A stretch of 64,000 bases of DNA from an uncultured Pelagibacteraceae bacterium (GTDB lineage: Bacteria; Pseudomonadota; Alphaproteobacteria; Pelagibacterales; Pelagibacteraceae), in NCBI GenBank assembly GCA_902560185.1, contig CACEKW010000001.1, positions 48,001 to 112,000 on the forward strand. The letters are read 5' to 3'. Below, one piece after another: positions 1 to 10,207 of the stretch (within the stretch, counting starts at the first letter, position 1; every line of letters starts with the position of its first letter). A program made the position numbers and the translations under genes. The notes beneath the pieces are model-generated. The model had not been told where the DNA came from. It was given only the letters and a program-made list of their open reading frames with translations, and ran no database searches.

Positions 1-646
1 ATAACGTACATCCTGTACCATGAGTATTTTTTGTTCTATGCCTAAAACTTGTAAAAACTCTTAAATCAGATTTGCTTAGATATAAATCTATTACTTTTTT
101 TGATTTTAAATGGCCACCCTTCAACAATACATTTTTAGCTCCTAAATCTATCAATTTATTTGCTGCAAAAATCATATCCTCTTTATTTTTAATACTAGTC
201 TCTGCTAAAATTTCTGCTTCTGGAATGTTTGGTGTGATCAAAAGAACATTTTTTAATAGCTTTTTTTTTAAAGTTTGTATTGCTTTACTATCAATTAATT
301 TAGTACCACCCTTTGCAACCATTACAGGGTCTAAAACAATTTTTTTTACTTTTAATATTTTCAAAGCGTGAGCTACTTTTTCGACAACTTCAGTAGAGTG
401 AAGCATACCTATTTTAATGGCATCAGGTCTTATATCTCTTGATGAATAAATAATCTGATTTTTTACTTCATTAGTTGGCATTGAGACAACTGATTTGACG
501 CCCATTGTATTTTGAACAGTCACTGCTGTAATAGCAGTCATTGCATAAGAGCCAAGACTGGTGACAGTTTTGATATCTGCCTGTATACCAGCCCCACCAG
601 ATGAGTCTGATCCAGCAATTATCAAAATTTTAGACTTTAATCTCAA
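1..646 (-). CDS. thiD: Hydroxymethylpyrimidine/phosphomethylpyrimidine kinase ThiD, 3' end outside window
   Basis: Phosphorylates HMP and HMP-phosphate to HMP-diphosphate for thiamine synthesis in the cytoplasm. Translation of the minus strand gives an N-terminus with the ribokinase-type motif AGSDSSGGAGIQAD and, close to the window edge, HGTGCTL, the conserved C-terminal anion-hole motif of ThiD. About 215 codons are visible and the last few dozen are missing. The likely start is a TTG at 644-646, two bases after the glmM stop, so it is the last visible gene of the glmM operon. ThiE lies separately at 19430. SAR11 bacteria are known to need exogenous HMP, which fits a salvage role, though absence of thiC cannot be judged here. 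Confidence 0.9.
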   Translation of the reverse strand, partial: MRLKSKILIIAGSDSSGGAGIQADIKTVTSLGSYAMTAITAVTVQNTMGVKSVVSMPTNEVKNQIIYSSRDIRPDAIKIGMLHSTEVVEKVAHALKILKVKKIVLDPVMVAKGGTKLIDSKAIQTLKKKLLKNVLLITPNIPEAEILAETSIKNKEDMIFAANKLIDLGAKNVLLKGGHLKSKKVIDLYLSKSDLRVFTSFRHRTKNTHGTGCTL

Positions 647-647
647 T

Positions 648-1973
648 TTATTTAAATTCTTTTGAAATCATTTTTATACATTTTTTAAGCAAAATTTTAT
701 TTTCACTCTCACCCATTATTCTTATCTTTGGTTCAGTGCCTGATTTTCTTACAAGAATTCGACCTTGATTTTTAATCAATTTTTTTGCAATTTTGATGGA
801 TCTTTTAACAGAGTGATTTTTGAGTATTTTATCATCTTTTATTTTTATATTTACTAAAATTTGTGGAATTTTTTTAAAGACGTTAAAAAAATCACTGGCT
901 TTAGTTTTTCTATTCATTGATTTGATAATCTCTAAAGCAACAAGCACACCATCGCCAGTTGTTGCAAATTTTCCTAAAATAATATGACCCGATTGTTCTC
1001 CTCCTAAATTGAATTTTTTCTTTTGCATCAATTCTTTAACATATCTGTCTCCCACTTTAGCTCTTAAAAATTTAATATCTCTCTCTTTTAAAAATTTTTC
1101 TAAACCATAATTTGACATTAAGGTCCCGACAACTCCTCCTTTGAGAATTTTTCTCTTTTTCCATTGTAAAGCTAATGCAGCAATAATTTGATCACCATCA
1201 ATTATAGATCCTTTTTCATCACACATTATTATTCTGTCAGCATCTCCGTCTAAAGATATACCCAAATCCGCTTTGAATTTTTTAACATTTCTTTGTAGTT
1301 TTTCTGGAAAAGTTGAACCACAATTTTTATTAATATTAAACCCATTTGGTTTATTGCCTATAACTTTTAATTTTGCTCCAAGTGATCTGATTAATTTTGG
1401 TGCAGATTTATATCCAGCTCCATTTGCACAATCTAGAACTACTTTCAAATTATTTAATTTAAAGTTTCTTGATAACTTTTTTTTACAAATTTTAATATAT
1501 TCATCAGTTCCTGTCTCCAGCCTTTTAACCCTTCCTAAATTTTTTGGATTTGATAAGTGTTTTTGAACTTTGCTATCTATTAAATTTTCAATTTTTTTTT
1601 GAATTTTATCAGATAGTTTTAACCCATCAGGACCAAATAACTTTAAACCATTATCATAAAATAAATTGTGCGAAGCAGTGATCATAATACCAAGATTTGC
1701 GTTCATTGATTTTGTCAACATTGCAAGGCCATTAGTCGGCAATGGACCCAGTGTATAAACGTGCATTCCTGCAGAAGCCAAACCAGAAACTAGTGCAGGT
1801 TCTAATGCGTATCCTGAAAGTCTAGTATCTTTTGCAATAATTGCTGTTTGTTTTCTTTTTTTTAAATTAGTAAAATATTTTCCTGCTGATAGTCCAAACT
1901 TAAAGAACATATCTCCATTAATGTTCCCACTATTTACCTGCCCTCTAATTCCATCAGTACCAAAATACTTCAT
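648..1973 (-). CDS. glmM: Phosphoglucosamine mutase GlmM
   Basis: Converts glucosamine-6-phosphate to glucosamine-1-phosphate, feeding UDP-GlcNAc for peptidoglycan and lipopolysaccharide. The 441-residue protein has the usual family length. It opens with YFGTDGIRG, has the phosphoserine loop TASHN (residues 99-103), the metal-binding loop DGDADR, the sugar-binding GGEQSGH and the C-terminal phosphate-binding RKSGTEPKIR. The start overlaps the folP stop by one base (TAATG). The order ftsH, folP, glmM is the same as in many proteobacteria. Confidence 0.96.
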   Translation of the reverse strand: MKYFGTDGIRGQVNSGNINGDMFFKFGLSAGKYFTNLKKRKQTAIIAKDTRLSGYALEPALVSGLASAGMHVYTLGPLPTNGLAMLTKSMNANLGIMITASHNLFYDNGLKLFGPDGLKLSDKIQKKIENLIDSKVQKHLSNPKNLGRVKRLETGTDEYIKICKKKLSRNFKLNNLKVVLDCANGAGYKSAPKLIRSLGAKLKVIGNKPNGFNINKNCGSTFPEKLQRNVKKFKADLGISLDGDADRIIMCDEKGSIIDGDQIIAALALQWKKRKILKGGVVGTLMSNYGLEKFLKERDIKFLRAKVGDRYVKELMQKKKFNLGGEQSGHIILGKFATTGDGVLVALEIIKSMNRKTKASDFFNVFKKIPQILVNIKIKDDKILKNHSVKRSIKIAKKLIKNQGRILVRKSGTEPKIRIMGESENKILLKKCIKMISKEFK

Positions 1974-3025
1974 TATTTATTTATAAGTGCTTTGAAAACT
2001 TTTATAGCTTGATTAACTTCGTTGACATCATGAACTCTCAACATTTGTACACCCTGCAACATTGCAAAAATACTGCTACTTATTGTTCCTCCAACTCTAA
2101 AAGAGCTGTCATTATTTCCAGATAAATCTTTTATAAATCTTTTTCTGGAAATACCAAGCAGTATAGGCAAACCCAAAGAATGGTAAATTGATATATTTTT
2201 AATTATAGTCATATTATGTTTCAAATTTTTTCCAAAACCTATACCTGGGTCTAAGATTATATTATTATGATAAATTCCATTTTGACGTAAATTATTTAAT
2301 TTTTCTTCAAAAAAATCGTAAATATCTAATAATACATTTTTATATTTTGGATTTTTTTGCATTACGTCAGGATTACCAAGTGAGTGTTGGAGTACGAAGG
2401 GTATATTATACTTCTTTAAAATCTTGATTGAGTTTTTATCAAAATTAAGACCAGAAACATCATTAATTAATTTTACTCCTAGTTTAATTCCCTTTTCCAT
2501 GATTTCTGATTTTCTAGTATCCAGAGATATAAAATTTTTTTTATCAATTAATTTTAAAATATTTTTGAGTCTATTCCATTCTATTTTTAATTTTATAGCT
2601 TTAGATCCAGGTTTGGTGGACTCTGCTCCAATATCAACAAGATTGGCGCCAGAATTTAAAAGAAAATTTAATTGTTTTTTGGCTGATGCAAAATTAAAAA
2701 ATTTTCCACCGTCAGAAAAACTGTCTGGAGTAATATTTAAAATACCCATTATTTGAGGAATAGTTTGAAAATTTAAATTTCTAATATTTCTTTTTTTTTT
2801 TGTAATTAATCTTAGATCTTTTTTTACTTTTGTCTTTAAATTTACGTGTAATTTGTTCACTTCATTTAAAGAAATTAATTTTTTTGAATTTCTTGTTATT
2901 ATTTCTATTTTATCGAAAGAAATTTCAGGATTATTATGAAGTGGTAATGTCTTTTTTTTTTTAACTAATATCTTAGATTTTGCACCATAATAGAAATTAC
3001 ACACTCTAGTGTAATATCTAGACAT
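1973..3025 (-). CDS. folP: Dihydropteroate synthase FolP with N-terminal extension
   Basis: Condenses p-aminobenzoate with dihydropterin diphosphate in folate synthesis. The catalytic TIM barrel starts near residue 90 with GILNITPDSFSDGG and continues through GAESTKPGS, NDVSG, LDPGIGFGKN and GISRKRFI, all diagnostic of DHPS. At 350 residues it is longer than the typical 270-285. The extra ~90 lysine-rich residues include a YYGAKSK segment similar to extensions I recall in other alphaproteobacterial FolP proteins, so it is probably genuine. It lies 5 bp after ftsH and overlaps glmM. Confidence 0.93.
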   Translation of the reverse strand: MSRYYTRVCNFYYGAKSKILVKKKKTLPLHNNPEISFDKIEIITRNSKKLISLNEVNKLHVNLKTKVKKDLRLITKKKRNIRNLNFQTIPQIMGILNITPDSFSDGGKFFNFASAKKQLNFLLNSGANLVDIGAESTKPGSKAIKLKIEWNRLKNILKLIDKKNFISLDTRKSEIMEKGIKLGVKLINDVSGLNFDKNSIKILKKYNIPFVLQHSLGNPDVMQKNPKYKNVLLDIYDFFEEKLNNLRQNGIYHNNIILDPGIGFGKNLKHNMTIIKNISIYHSLGLPILLGISRKRFIKDLSGNNDSSFRVGGTISSSIFAMLQGVQMLRVHDVNEVNQAIKVFKALINK

Positions 3026-3030
3026 TCAGT

Positions 3031-4932
3031 CTAATGAACAATTTTTGGTTTTAGGCCTAGAGCACCCATTGCTGACCCTTTATCATCTTCTACTTTTAAG
3101 TCTTGTTTGTCTGCTGGGTATATATTTTTATTGATTATATTTTCAATTTCTTCACCTGTTAACGTCTCATAAGTCATCAGAGCTTTAGCAATTTTGTGTA
3201 AATCATCGACTTTTTCAGTCAAAATTTTCTTTGCAGTATTATAACCCTCATCTATAAGCTTTCTAATTTCTTTGTCTATTTTTTGTGCTACTTCCTCAGA
3301 GACTGACTGAGTTTGTGTTACTGATCTTCCTAAAAAAACCTCTTCTTGATTTTCCCCATATTCAACAGGTCCCATTTCTTCGCTCATTCCATACTTAGTT
3401 ACCATGGCTCTTGCAAGTTGCGTAGCTTGATTTATATCTGATCCACTACCTCCACCTGCTCCTGTTGATATATTATCTTTTCCAAAAATTACTTCTTCAG
3501 CAACTCTTCCTCCAAAACAAACTGCCAACCTTGCTTTTAAATATTTTATAGAATGACCATGTTTATCTCTTTCTGGCAAATTCATAACCATACCTAATGC
3601 TCTGCCCCTTGGAATTATAGTTGCTTTATGTATAGGATCATAACTTGGCATGTTGAAAGATACCAACGCATGACCCCCTTCATGATAAGCTGTTAATTTT
3701 TTTTCATCCTCTGTCATCACCATCGAACGTCTCTCAGCTCCCATCATTACTTTATCTTTCGCTTCCTCAAACTCATTTAGTGTAACAATTCTCTTATTTT
3801 TTCTAGCAGCCAATAAAGCCGACTCATTTACTAAATTAGCTAGATCTGCACCTGAAAAACCAGGTGTACCTCTCGCAATAGTTCTTAAATTAACATCTGG
3901 TGCCATTTTTATTTTTTTAACATGAACCTTTAAAATTTTTTCTCGTCCAATTATGTCAGGATTGGATACAACTACTTGTCTATCGAACCTACCTGGTCTT
4001 AATAAAGCCGGATCTAATACATCTGGTCTGTTTGTTGCAGCAATAATTATTACTCCTTCATTTGTATCAAAACCATCCATCTCAACTAAAAGCTGGTTAA
4101 GAGTTTGTTCTCGTTCATCGTTTCCGCCACCTAAACCAGCACCCCTACTTCTTCCAACAGCATCAATTTCATCTATGAAGATTATACAAGGGGAATTTTT
4201 TTTTCCTTGTTCAAACATATCTCTCACTCTAGAAGCACCAACTCCTACAAACATCTCAACGAAATCTGATCCTGAGATCGTAAAGAATGGTACTCCAGCT
4301 TCACCTGCTATCGCTCTAGCTAATAAAGTTTTTCCAGTGCCTGGTGGACCGACCAATAAAGCACCTCTAGGTATTTTTCCTCCAAGTCTACTAAATTTTC
4401 TAGGATCTTTTAAAAATTCTACAATTTCTTCGACTTCTTCCTTTGCTTCTTCTACACCTGCAACGTCATTAAACGTAACTTTACCTTTAAGTTCATTCAT
4501 CATTTTTGCTTTTGATCTTCCAAAACCCATAGCTCCACCTTTACCACCTTGCATTTGTCTCATGAAAAAAATCCAAACAGCAATCAATAACAACATAGGA
4601 AACCATGAAAGCAGCACACCAAATAATGATGGCATTTTTTCTTCAATAGGTGCAGCTGAAATACTCACTCCCTTTTCAGAAAGTTTTTCAATTAAATTTG
4701 GATCGTTAGGAGAATAAGTTGTAAATGAGTTTCCATTTGAATACACACCTTTAATATTGTTACCTTGGATTTCTACTTTTAAAACTTCTCCGTTTTCAAC
4801 AGATGTCAAGAATTCCGAGAATATAACCTTGTCCCCACCTCTAATATTTGTTTGAGGATTTTTAAACATGTTATAAAGACCAATAGTTAAAAAAACTATG
4901 ATAGCCCACATTGCAATGTTTTTCATATTCAT
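3031..4932 (-). CDS. ftsH: ATP-dependent zinc metalloprotease FtsH
   Basis: Membrane-anchored AAA+ protease that extracts and degrades membrane and regulatory proteins. Two transmembrane segments (about residues 5-22 and 104-124) flank a periplasmic domain. The AAA module has Walker A GPPGTGKT (195-202), Walker B IIFIDEID and the second region of homology [20 protein letters not shown]. The zinc site HEGGH lies near residue 420. The length of 633 is normal. It sits between tilS and folP, the standard alphaproteobacterial arrangement, with a 62-bp gap from tilS. Confidence 0.97.
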   Translation of the reverse strand: MNMKNIAMWAIIVFLTIGLYNMFKNPQTNIRGGDKVIFSEFLTSVENGEVLKVEIQGNNIKGVYSNGNSFTTYSPNDPNLIEKLSEKGVSISAAPIEEKMPSLFGVLLSWFPMLLLIAVWIFFMRQMQGGKGGAMGFGRSKAKMMNELKGKVTFNDVAGVEEAKEEVEEIVEFLKDPRKFSRLGGKIPRGALLVGPPGTGKTLLARAIAGEAGVPFFTISGSDFVEMFVGVGASRVRDMFEQGKKNSPCIIFIDEIDAVGRSRGAGLGGGNDEREQTLNQLLVEMDGFDTNEGVIIIAATNRPDVLDPALLRPGRFDRQVVVSNPDIIGREKILKVHVKKIKMAPDVNLRTIARGTPGFSGADLANLVNESALLAARKNKRIVTLNEFEEAKDKVMMGAERRSMVMTEDEKKLTAYHEGGHALVSFNMPSYDPIHKATIIPRGRALGMVMNLPERDKHGHSIKYLKARLAVCFGGRVAEEVIFGKDNISTGAGGGSGSDINQATQLARAMVTKYGMSEEMGPVEYGENQEEVFLGRSVTQTQSVSEEVAQKIDKEIRKLIDEGYNTAKKILTEKVDDLHKIAKALMTYETLTGEEIENIINKNIYPADKQDLKVEDDKGSAMGALGLKPKIVH

Positions 4933-4994
4933 AGGTTTAAAATAAGAATTATTATCAATTTAACAAGTGGCATTTTGTATTAAGTGGCATTATT

Positions 4995-6023
4995 TTAGGG
5001 CTCTTTAGAGATAATTATTGATTGATTGACCTTTTCAATAATACAACCACCTAATGTAGCTCTATTCAATCGATTATTTTCAACTTCCCAGATAATTTTT
5101 TCTAATTTATTCCCTCTTACAGCATAATATTTTTCGCCAATTAATTTTAATGATTCTGAAAAGGCTCTAAAAGTAACCTCTTGGGGTTGGAGAAAAAAAT
5201 CACTATTGATAATTAATCTTTTTTTATTATTTAAAAAAGAGGTATTTTCTCGTAAATTTTTATCTACATAAAATTCAATTACCTTATTTGCATATTTTAG
5301 ATTTTTAATCGTTTTTTTTAATTTATTTTTATCTAAACCATCTCTTTCAAGATTTTTCATTAATTTTCTTACTCGAACTCTTTGATATTTTTCATCATTG
5401 TTTGTTGGATCTTCTACATAAAAATTGAAAACTTTTTTTGAAATAAAAATTAAATCCTCTTTTTTTATATTAATTAAAGGTCTTAGTATGTTCTTTTTTT
5501 TTATTGTTGCCTTTATGTCTAGAGATATAAGACCTTTTATTCCACTACCTCTCAGAAGTCTTATAAAAAAGTTTTCAATTAGATCATCCTCGTGGTGCCC
5601 CATTAAAATATCTTTGATTTTTAATTGATTACATTTCTTGAAAAGTATTTCATATCTTTTTGTCCTAGCAATTGACTGAATACTTTTCTTTGGTTTTTTT
5701 CCATTCCAAGTTAATATTTCTGATTTTATAAAGTTTTTTTTAAGCAAATTTGAGACAAATTTAGCCTCTTTGGTAGACTCAGGTCTAAGTTTATGGTCGA
5801 TAATATAAAACTTTGATTTTAAATTTTTTTTAATTGCATAAATTTTAGATAAAAAAGCTAAAGCAAGGCTATCTGGACCACCTGAGACTGCAACTGCAAA
5901 ACTTTCATCTAAATCTAAAGAGGTCTCAAATCTTTTATAAATCTTATTTATTCTATTATTGTTTAAGTTATCTCTTAAAAGTTTAGGAATTTTGGTTGTT
6001 GCATTCGAATTTCTGAGACTCAT
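4995..6023 (-). CDS. tilS: tRNA(Ile)-lysidine synthase TilS
   Basis: Modifies C34 of the CAU-anticodon tRNA-Ile to lysidine so that it reads AUA, a frequent codon in such an AT-rich genome. The PP-loop motif AVSGGPDS is near residue 45, and GHHEDD, typical of TilS N-type ATPases, lies near residue 140. The 342-residue length is short compared with about 430 in E. coli, meaning a reduced C-terminal domain. The annotated start overlaps the cpoB 3' end by 41 bp. An internal start is possible, because the first conserved residues appear only after residue 35. Confidence 0.93.
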   Translation of the reverse strand: MSLRNSNATTKIPKLLRDNLNNNRINKIYKRFETSLDLDESFAVAVSGGPDSLALAFLSKIYAIKKNLKSKFYIIDHKLRPESTKEAKFVSNLLKKNFIKSEILTWNGKKPKKSIQSIARTKRYEILFKKCNQLKIKDILMGHHEDDLIENFFIRLLRGSGIKGLISLDIKATIKKKNILRPLINIKKEDLIFISKKVFNFYVEDPTNNDEKYQRVRVRKLMKNLERDGLDKNKLKKTIKNLKYANKVIEFYVDKNLRENTSFLNNKKRLIINSDFFLQPQEVTFRAFSESLKLIGEKYYAVRGNKLEKIIWEVENNRLNRATLGGCIIEKVNQSIIISKEP

Positions 6024-6978
6024 ATTTTGCTTTTTGTATCACAGATTGGTTCGCCTCTGGATATTGTTTTTCAACACCATTGATCATTTTGCAACCTTGG
6101 TCTTTTTCTCCAATTTGTACCATTGATACACCAAGCTTTAATAAATTTATAGGTGCTTTTTCACCTTTTGGATATCTCTGATAACCCTCTAAATATGCGG
6201 AGGCTGCATCCGTATACAATTGTCGTATCCTAAAAGTTTCTGCATACCAATATTGAGCATTTCCAGCTAAATTATGTTCAGGATTTGTGTCAACGAACTC
6301 TCTGAATGCTCTTTCAGCAGTTGAATAATCACCAACTTTTAAAAAGCTTGTAGCAAACTGATATTGTTTATCTGGAGACTCATTTGGAAGAATTTTTTCT
6401 TCAGCTTGAAAAGTTTCAGTTACTACTAAAGCTGTTGAGTCTACAGAATTTGTTTTTTGTGATGTTTGATTTGTTGCTGTATCTTTATATGATATCGATC
6501 CCAAATCTTGAGGTTGAGAACTTCCAGGTAAAACTTCCTTTTTCTCATTATTTGTTTTTTTTGTTAATTTATTTGCAGTTACATCAGAGGACACAACATT
6601 TTCCAAATCCTGAAATCTTATTTGATTATCTGCTTGCACTTTTGACATCCTGTTAGATAGTTTGTCTAACTTAAAATTTATTTCCTCAAACTTATTTGTA
6701 AGTTCCTGAAATTGATTTTCAATCTCTGAAAGTTTTAACAAATGTCTTGTAAGAACATCTTCTGAATTATTATCTAAATCGGAATTCAAATTTACAGAAC
6801 TATCACTATTTAATTCTATTGATCCTGAGTATACTGCTTTTTCTAAAGTCTTTATATCTTTCTGAAGTTGATCTATTATTTCATAAATATTGTGATTGTC
6901 AGCGAAAGAACAAGTTACCAGAAAGAAATTTCCTAAAATAAATGTAATAACTTTAGATTTTTTCAAAATATATCGCAT
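5983..6978 (-). CDS. cpoB: Tol-Pal associated periplasmic protein CpoB (YbgF)
   Basis: Periplasmic partner of the Tol-Pal system that coordinates outer-membrane constriction with septal peptidoglycan synthesis. An N-terminal signal peptide (lysine-rich start, hydrophobic stretch, cleavage near CSFADN) is followed by a coiled-coil trimerisation region (about residues 35-130). A low-complexity linker and TPR-like repeats follow, with pairs such as YQFATSFLKVGDYSTAERAF and YWYAETFRI. It lies immediately downstream of pal but beyond the pal terminator, so it may be read through or have its own promoter. Confidence 0.9.
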   Translation of the reverse strand: MRYILKKSKVITFILGNFFLVTCSFADNHNIYEIIDQLQKDIKTLEKAVYSGSIELNSDSSVNLNSDLDNNSEDVLTRHLLKLSEIENQFQELTNKFEEINFKLDKLSNRMSKVQADNQIRFQDLENVVSSDVTANKLTKKTNNEKKEVLPGSSQPQDLGSISYKDTATNQTSQKTNSVDSTALVVTETFQAEEKILPNESPDKQYQFATSFLKVGDYSTAERAFREFVDTNPEHNLAGNAQYWYAETFRIRQLYTDAASAYLEGYQRYPKGEKAPINLLKLGVSMVQIGEKDQGCKMINGVEKQYPEANQSVIQKAKYESQKFECNNQNS

Positions 6979-7007
6979 TAAAATAATCTTATGATTAAAA
7001 TAATGGC

Positions 7008-7048
7008 AAAAAAAAGACCCTTAACTAATTGAATTAATTAAGGGTCTT
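7008..7048 (-). terminator. Rho-independent terminator after pal
   Basis: On the minus strand an 11-bp perfect stem, AAGACCCTTAA pairing with TTAAGGGTCTT (7014-7024 and 7038-7048), is followed directly by a run of Ts read from 7013 downward. The inner loop has further AT pairing. It sits 14 bp after the pal stop codon and probably ends the tolQRAB-pal transcript before cpoB. It is the clearest intrinsic terminator in the window. Confidence 0.85.
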
Positions 7049-7061
7049 AAATATTTTAAAA

Positions 7062-7541
7062 TTAATTTGCTTTTACTGAAACAGATCTTCTGTTTTTTGA
7101 CCAAGCCAAAGGATTAGAACCAGAGTCAACTGGTCTTTCTTTTCCATAACTTAGAACTGAAATTCTGTTAGAGGATATTCCATAAGTCATTAAATAATCT
7201 TTAGCAGCATTCGCTCTTCTTTCACCTAATGCTAAGTTATATTCTCTTGTTCCTCTTTCATCAGCATGTCCCTCAAGCACGATTGTGATATCAGAATTTT
7301 TTCTTAACCATGCCGCTTGTTTTCTTAAAGTTTCTCTTGATGCAGTAGTCAAGACTGACTCATTAGTTGCAAAGAAAACTCTGTCAGGAACACCTGAAGC
7401 TAAATATTCAACTGTATCAGTTCCAGTGTAAACATCTCCTTGCATTTGTCCTGTAGATTTTTTTGATGTTGCGCAAGCAGACAACACTAAACATGCAAAT
7501 AATACTAAAAAAGTGTTCTTAAAAATTTTGTTTAATTTCAT
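7062..7541 (-). CDS. pal: Peptidoglycan-associated lipoprotein Pal
   Basis: Outer-membrane lipoprotein that binds peptidoglycan and TolB. The ATG at 7541 is preferred over an in-frame upstream codon at 7583. It is preceded by AAGGAGC at good spacing and gives a proper signal peptide ending in the lipobox LSAC. An OmpA-like domain follows (GHADERGTREYN, LGERRANAAKDYL, SYGKERP), with the peptidoglycan-binding Asp and Arg residues in place. The length is 159 residues. It is the last gene of the tol cluster and is followed by a terminator. Confidence 0.96.
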   Translation of the reverse strand: MKLNKIFKNTFLVLFACLVLSACATSKKSTGQMQGDVYTGTDTVEYLASGVPDRVFFATNESVLTTASRETLRKQAAWLRKNSDITIVLEGHADERGTREYNLALGERRANAAKDYLMTYGISSNRISVLSYGKERPVDSGSNPLAWSKNRRSVSVKAN

Positions 7542-7626
7542 TAATGCTCCTTGGTCAATATTTCTTATAACTAACTTTTTCACAACTAATTAAATGTTTC
7601 AAGGTAAAAAATCAACATATTTTCAG

Positions 7627-8967
7627 TTAATTGCTTAATAAAGATGACCATGATGGGTCTGATGCATCAGTTGGGGTATCTACAAGCCTTTCATTGTAGC
7701 CTGTTAAATCAATTGACCACAATTTAGCAGAAAAACCCTCTCCTTTATCATCAGTTTTAGTCTCTCTATAAAAAATTAAAACTCGTCCATTAGGCGACCA
7801 AGATGGAGCTTCTTGATAAAAATTTTCTGTCAACAGTCTCTCTCCAGATCCATCGGTTCTCATCACGCCGATGTAGAATTTACCTTTATGTAATTTTGTA
7901 AAAGCGATTAAATCACCTCTTGGAGACCAAACAGGGGTACCATATAAACCATTTCCGAAAGAAATTCTTTTAACATTACTACCATCACTTTTCATAACAT
8001 AAATTTGTTGGTACCCACTTCTGTCAGAATTAAAACAAATAAATTTTCCATCCGGGGAATAAGACGGTGAAGTATCTATAGAGGGATGATTGGTAATTTT
8101 CTCTACAATTCTATTTTCTAAATCCATTGTATAAATATCTGAATTTCCATCCTTAGCAAAACTCATTATAATTTTTTTTCCATCTGGAGAAAATCTTGGA
8201 GCAAAAGTCATTCCTGGAAAATCACCTACCACCTCTTGAATACCTGTTTCTATATCAAGAAGATAAACTCTAGGTAAATTTCTAAAATAAGATAAATATG
8301 TAACCATTTGACTTGTAGGATTAAATCTTGGTGTCAAAACAAGTTCATTTCCTAACGTTAAAAATTTATTATTTGCACCATCTTGATCCATGATAGCTAG
8401 TTTTTTAATTCTCTTCGTTTTTGGGCCTTCTTCGGCAACATAGATTATCCTAGTATCAAAATAACCTTTTTCTCCAGTTAATCTCTCATAAACTTTATCT
8501 GTAATTATATGACCAACACGTCTCCAGTTGTTTGGTACAGTTGTAAATGCAAGAGCCATCATTTCTTTTCCTGCTAGTACATCCCATAATCTAAACTCAA
8601 CTCTAAGTTTATCATCAACATTTTTTACTTTACCTGTGATTAAAGCTTGGGCTTTGATTAAATTCCAATCCTCAAAACGCGGTTTAAGATGAGCAATATC
8701 AGGTGCTTGTAAAAAAGCATTTTTATCTAATGGATTAAAAAGACCTGAAGTTTTTAAATTTTTTTCGATAACTTTAGAAATTTCTGATCCGATATCTTTT
8801 TTTTTTAAAGTTTTCTCAAAACTCTTTTTTGATTCATCATCAATTGATAGTGGTGACACTGCAATAGGGAGTGGATTCAAATTTCCTCGTGTAATATCAA
8901 CCTCAATTAAACCTAATGCATTAGTAGGTGCTATAAATATCAAAAATAAAATAATTAGATTTCTCAT
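7627..8967 (-). CDS. tolB: Tol-Pal system beta-propeller protein TolB
   Basis: Periplasmic propeller that shuttles between TolA and Pal. A signal peptide (about residues 1-18, ending near TNALG) is followed by the TolB N-terminal domain and a six-bladed propeller. The blades show repeated WD-like motifs such as [33 protein letters not shown] and [11 protein letters not shown]. The 446 residues match the family. It lies 9 bp after tolA and 85 bp before pal. Confidence 0.96.
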   Translation of the reverse strand: MRNLIILFLIFIAPTNALGLIEVDITRGNLNPLPIAVSPLSIDDESKKSFEKTLKKKDIGSEISKVIEKNLKTSGLFNPLDKNAFLQAPDIAHLKPRFEDWNLIKAQALITGKVKNVDDKLRVEFRLWDVLAGKEMMALAFTTVPNNWRRVGHIITDKVYERLTGEKGYFDTRIIYVAEEGPKTKRIKKLAIMDQDGANNKFLTLGNELVLTPRFNPTSQMVTYLSYFRNLPRVYLLDIETGIQEVVGDFPGMTFAPRFSPDGKKIIMSFAKDGNSDIYTMDLENRIVEKITNHPSIDTSPSYSPDGKFICFNSDRSGYQQIYVMKSDGSNVKRISFGNGLYGTPVWSPRGDLIAFTKLHKGKFYIGVMRTDGSGERLLTENFYQEAPSWSPNGRVLIFYRETKTDDKGEGFSAKLWSIDLTGYNERLVDTPTDASDPSWSSLLSN

Positions 8968-8976
8968 AAAAATATT

Positions 8977-9786
8977 CTATCCCTCTAACATTTCTCTTGC
9001 ATCAAAATTTAATTGTAATTCTTTCCATCTCTCATAACCAGTTGTAGGAACTCTTAAGGGCTGGCATAATTTTATCGCTCTTAAAGCACTTTCCGCTAAA
9101 ACCTTATAAAAACCTTGACCAGGTTTATTCATTCTTGCATGATCCAAAATCTCTGACTCTTGAATTGTTCCATCTGGATTCAGTTGAAGTTTAATTCTTA
9201 CTAATAAATTTTCATTGTAAGGCAGACCCAAAGGAATACTCCAACAACCAAATATTTGGGCTTTTAAAGCATCCTCTTCGCTTAAAGATAAACCTGCGTT
9301 CTCAACATTCTTTTTTTGATCTTGTGTAATTTTGTTATTTTTTTTTATCGTTTCAGCGCTTTCAACTTTAGATTTATCGATTAAGGCTGCAATATTATTT
9401 GGATCGAATAACTCTTTTTTTTCAAATTCAGAAACTTGCTTAACCTCATTGTCAATTTTTTCTGGATTTTGTTTATCTTCTTTTATTTTCTCAACCTTTT
9501 TAGGCTTATCGTCTGGTAATGGAACCACGTCTGGTTTAATTTTTTTTACTTTTTTTGGGGGAGCTTGTTCAGATACCAACTTTTTTTCTTTCTCTTTAAT
9601 TTTTTCTATAATTTTTTTTGCCTTAGGTGCGTATGGAATGTTGGTTTTATCTGTGATCTGTATTAATTCTACAGATACTATCGGGGGAAGATCAATTGGT
9701 TTTTTAGCTAAGAAAGGTAAACTAAAAGCTGTAATCATTATTAAAAATAGATGTGATACAGAAGATATAATTATACTTCTATTCAC
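8977..9786 (-). CDS. tolA: TolA-like energy transducer (TonB/TolA family)
   Basis: Links the inner-membrane TolQR motor to TolB and Pal. One transmembrane helix (about residues 5-25) is followed by a lysine- and glutamate-rich, proline-containing periplasmic linker (about 50-150). The C-terminal TonB/TolA-type domain contains FGCWSIPLGLPYNENLLVRIKL and ends near residue 265. The position between tolR and tolB gives the specific name, since the sequence of this family is weakly conserved. Confidence 0.9.
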   Translation of the reverse strand: MNRSIIISSVSHLFLIMITAFSLPFLAKKPIDLPPIVSVELIQITDKTNIPYAPKAKKIIEKIKEKEKKLVSEQAPPKKVKKIKPDVVPLPDDKPKKVEKIKEDKQNPEKIDNEVKQVSEFEKKELFDPNNIAALIDKSKVESAETIKKNNKITQDQKKNVENAGLSLSEEDALKAQIFGCWSIPLGLPYNENLLVRIKLQLNPDGTIQESEILDHARMNKPGQGFYKVLAESALRAIKLCQPLRVPTTGYERWKELQLNFDAREMLEG

Positions 9787-9789
9787 TTC

Positions 9790-10206
9790 TTACCTTTCTT
9801 TATATGGTTCAGATATAAGTGCTACTTTGGTAAAACCAGACCCAGATAGTAAGCCCATAATTTCCAATACTCTTCCATAATTAATTGTTTTATCACCCCT
9901 CACATAAATTCTTGTATCAGTTCTATTCTTTGAAACCGCTAAGACTTTTGCTATTATTTTTTCATATTCAACTTTTGACTCTTGAATATAAATTTCACCT
10001 TTAGAGTTTATTGTCAAAGTCAGTGGTTCAGCTTCCTCAGGAAGAGAGTCGGCAGAACTTTCTGGTAAATCGACCTGAACTCCTACTGTTAACAAAGGGG
10101 CGGTAACCATAAAAATAATTAAAAGCACCAACATTACATCCACAAATGGTGTTACATTTATTTCGCTCATTGGTTCTTTTGATGAACGATTTAATTTAAA
10201 AGCCAT
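9790..10206 (-). CDS. tolR: Tol-Pal proton channel subunit TolR (ExbD family)
   Basis: Inner-membrane subunit that couples proton motive force to TolA. The N-terminus contains MSEINVTPFVDVMLVLLIIF, the ExbD/TolR transmembrane helix with its essential Asp in FVDVMLVLL. The periplasmic dimerisation domain ends in ALISEP. The 138-residue length is typical. It is separated from tolQ by one base and from tolA by three. Confidence 0.95.
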   Translation of the reverse strand: MAFKLNRSSKEPMSEINVTPFVDVMLVLLIIFMVTAPLLTVGVQVDLPESSADSLPEEAEPLTLTINSKGEIYIQESKVEYEKIIAKVLAVSKNRTDTRIYVRGDKTINYGRVLEIMGLLSGSGFTKVALISEPYKER

Positions 10207-10207
10207 T

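Noticed and set aside
4203..4218. TTGTTCAAACAT resembling the island operator inside ftsH
   Set aside because: Only one half site matches, it lies inside a conserved coding region, and the second arm is absent.
3953..4717. Long plus-strand open frame opposite ftsH (254 codons)
   Set aside because: It is a shadow frame antisense to a highly conserved gene, has no ribosome-binding site and no recognisable domain.
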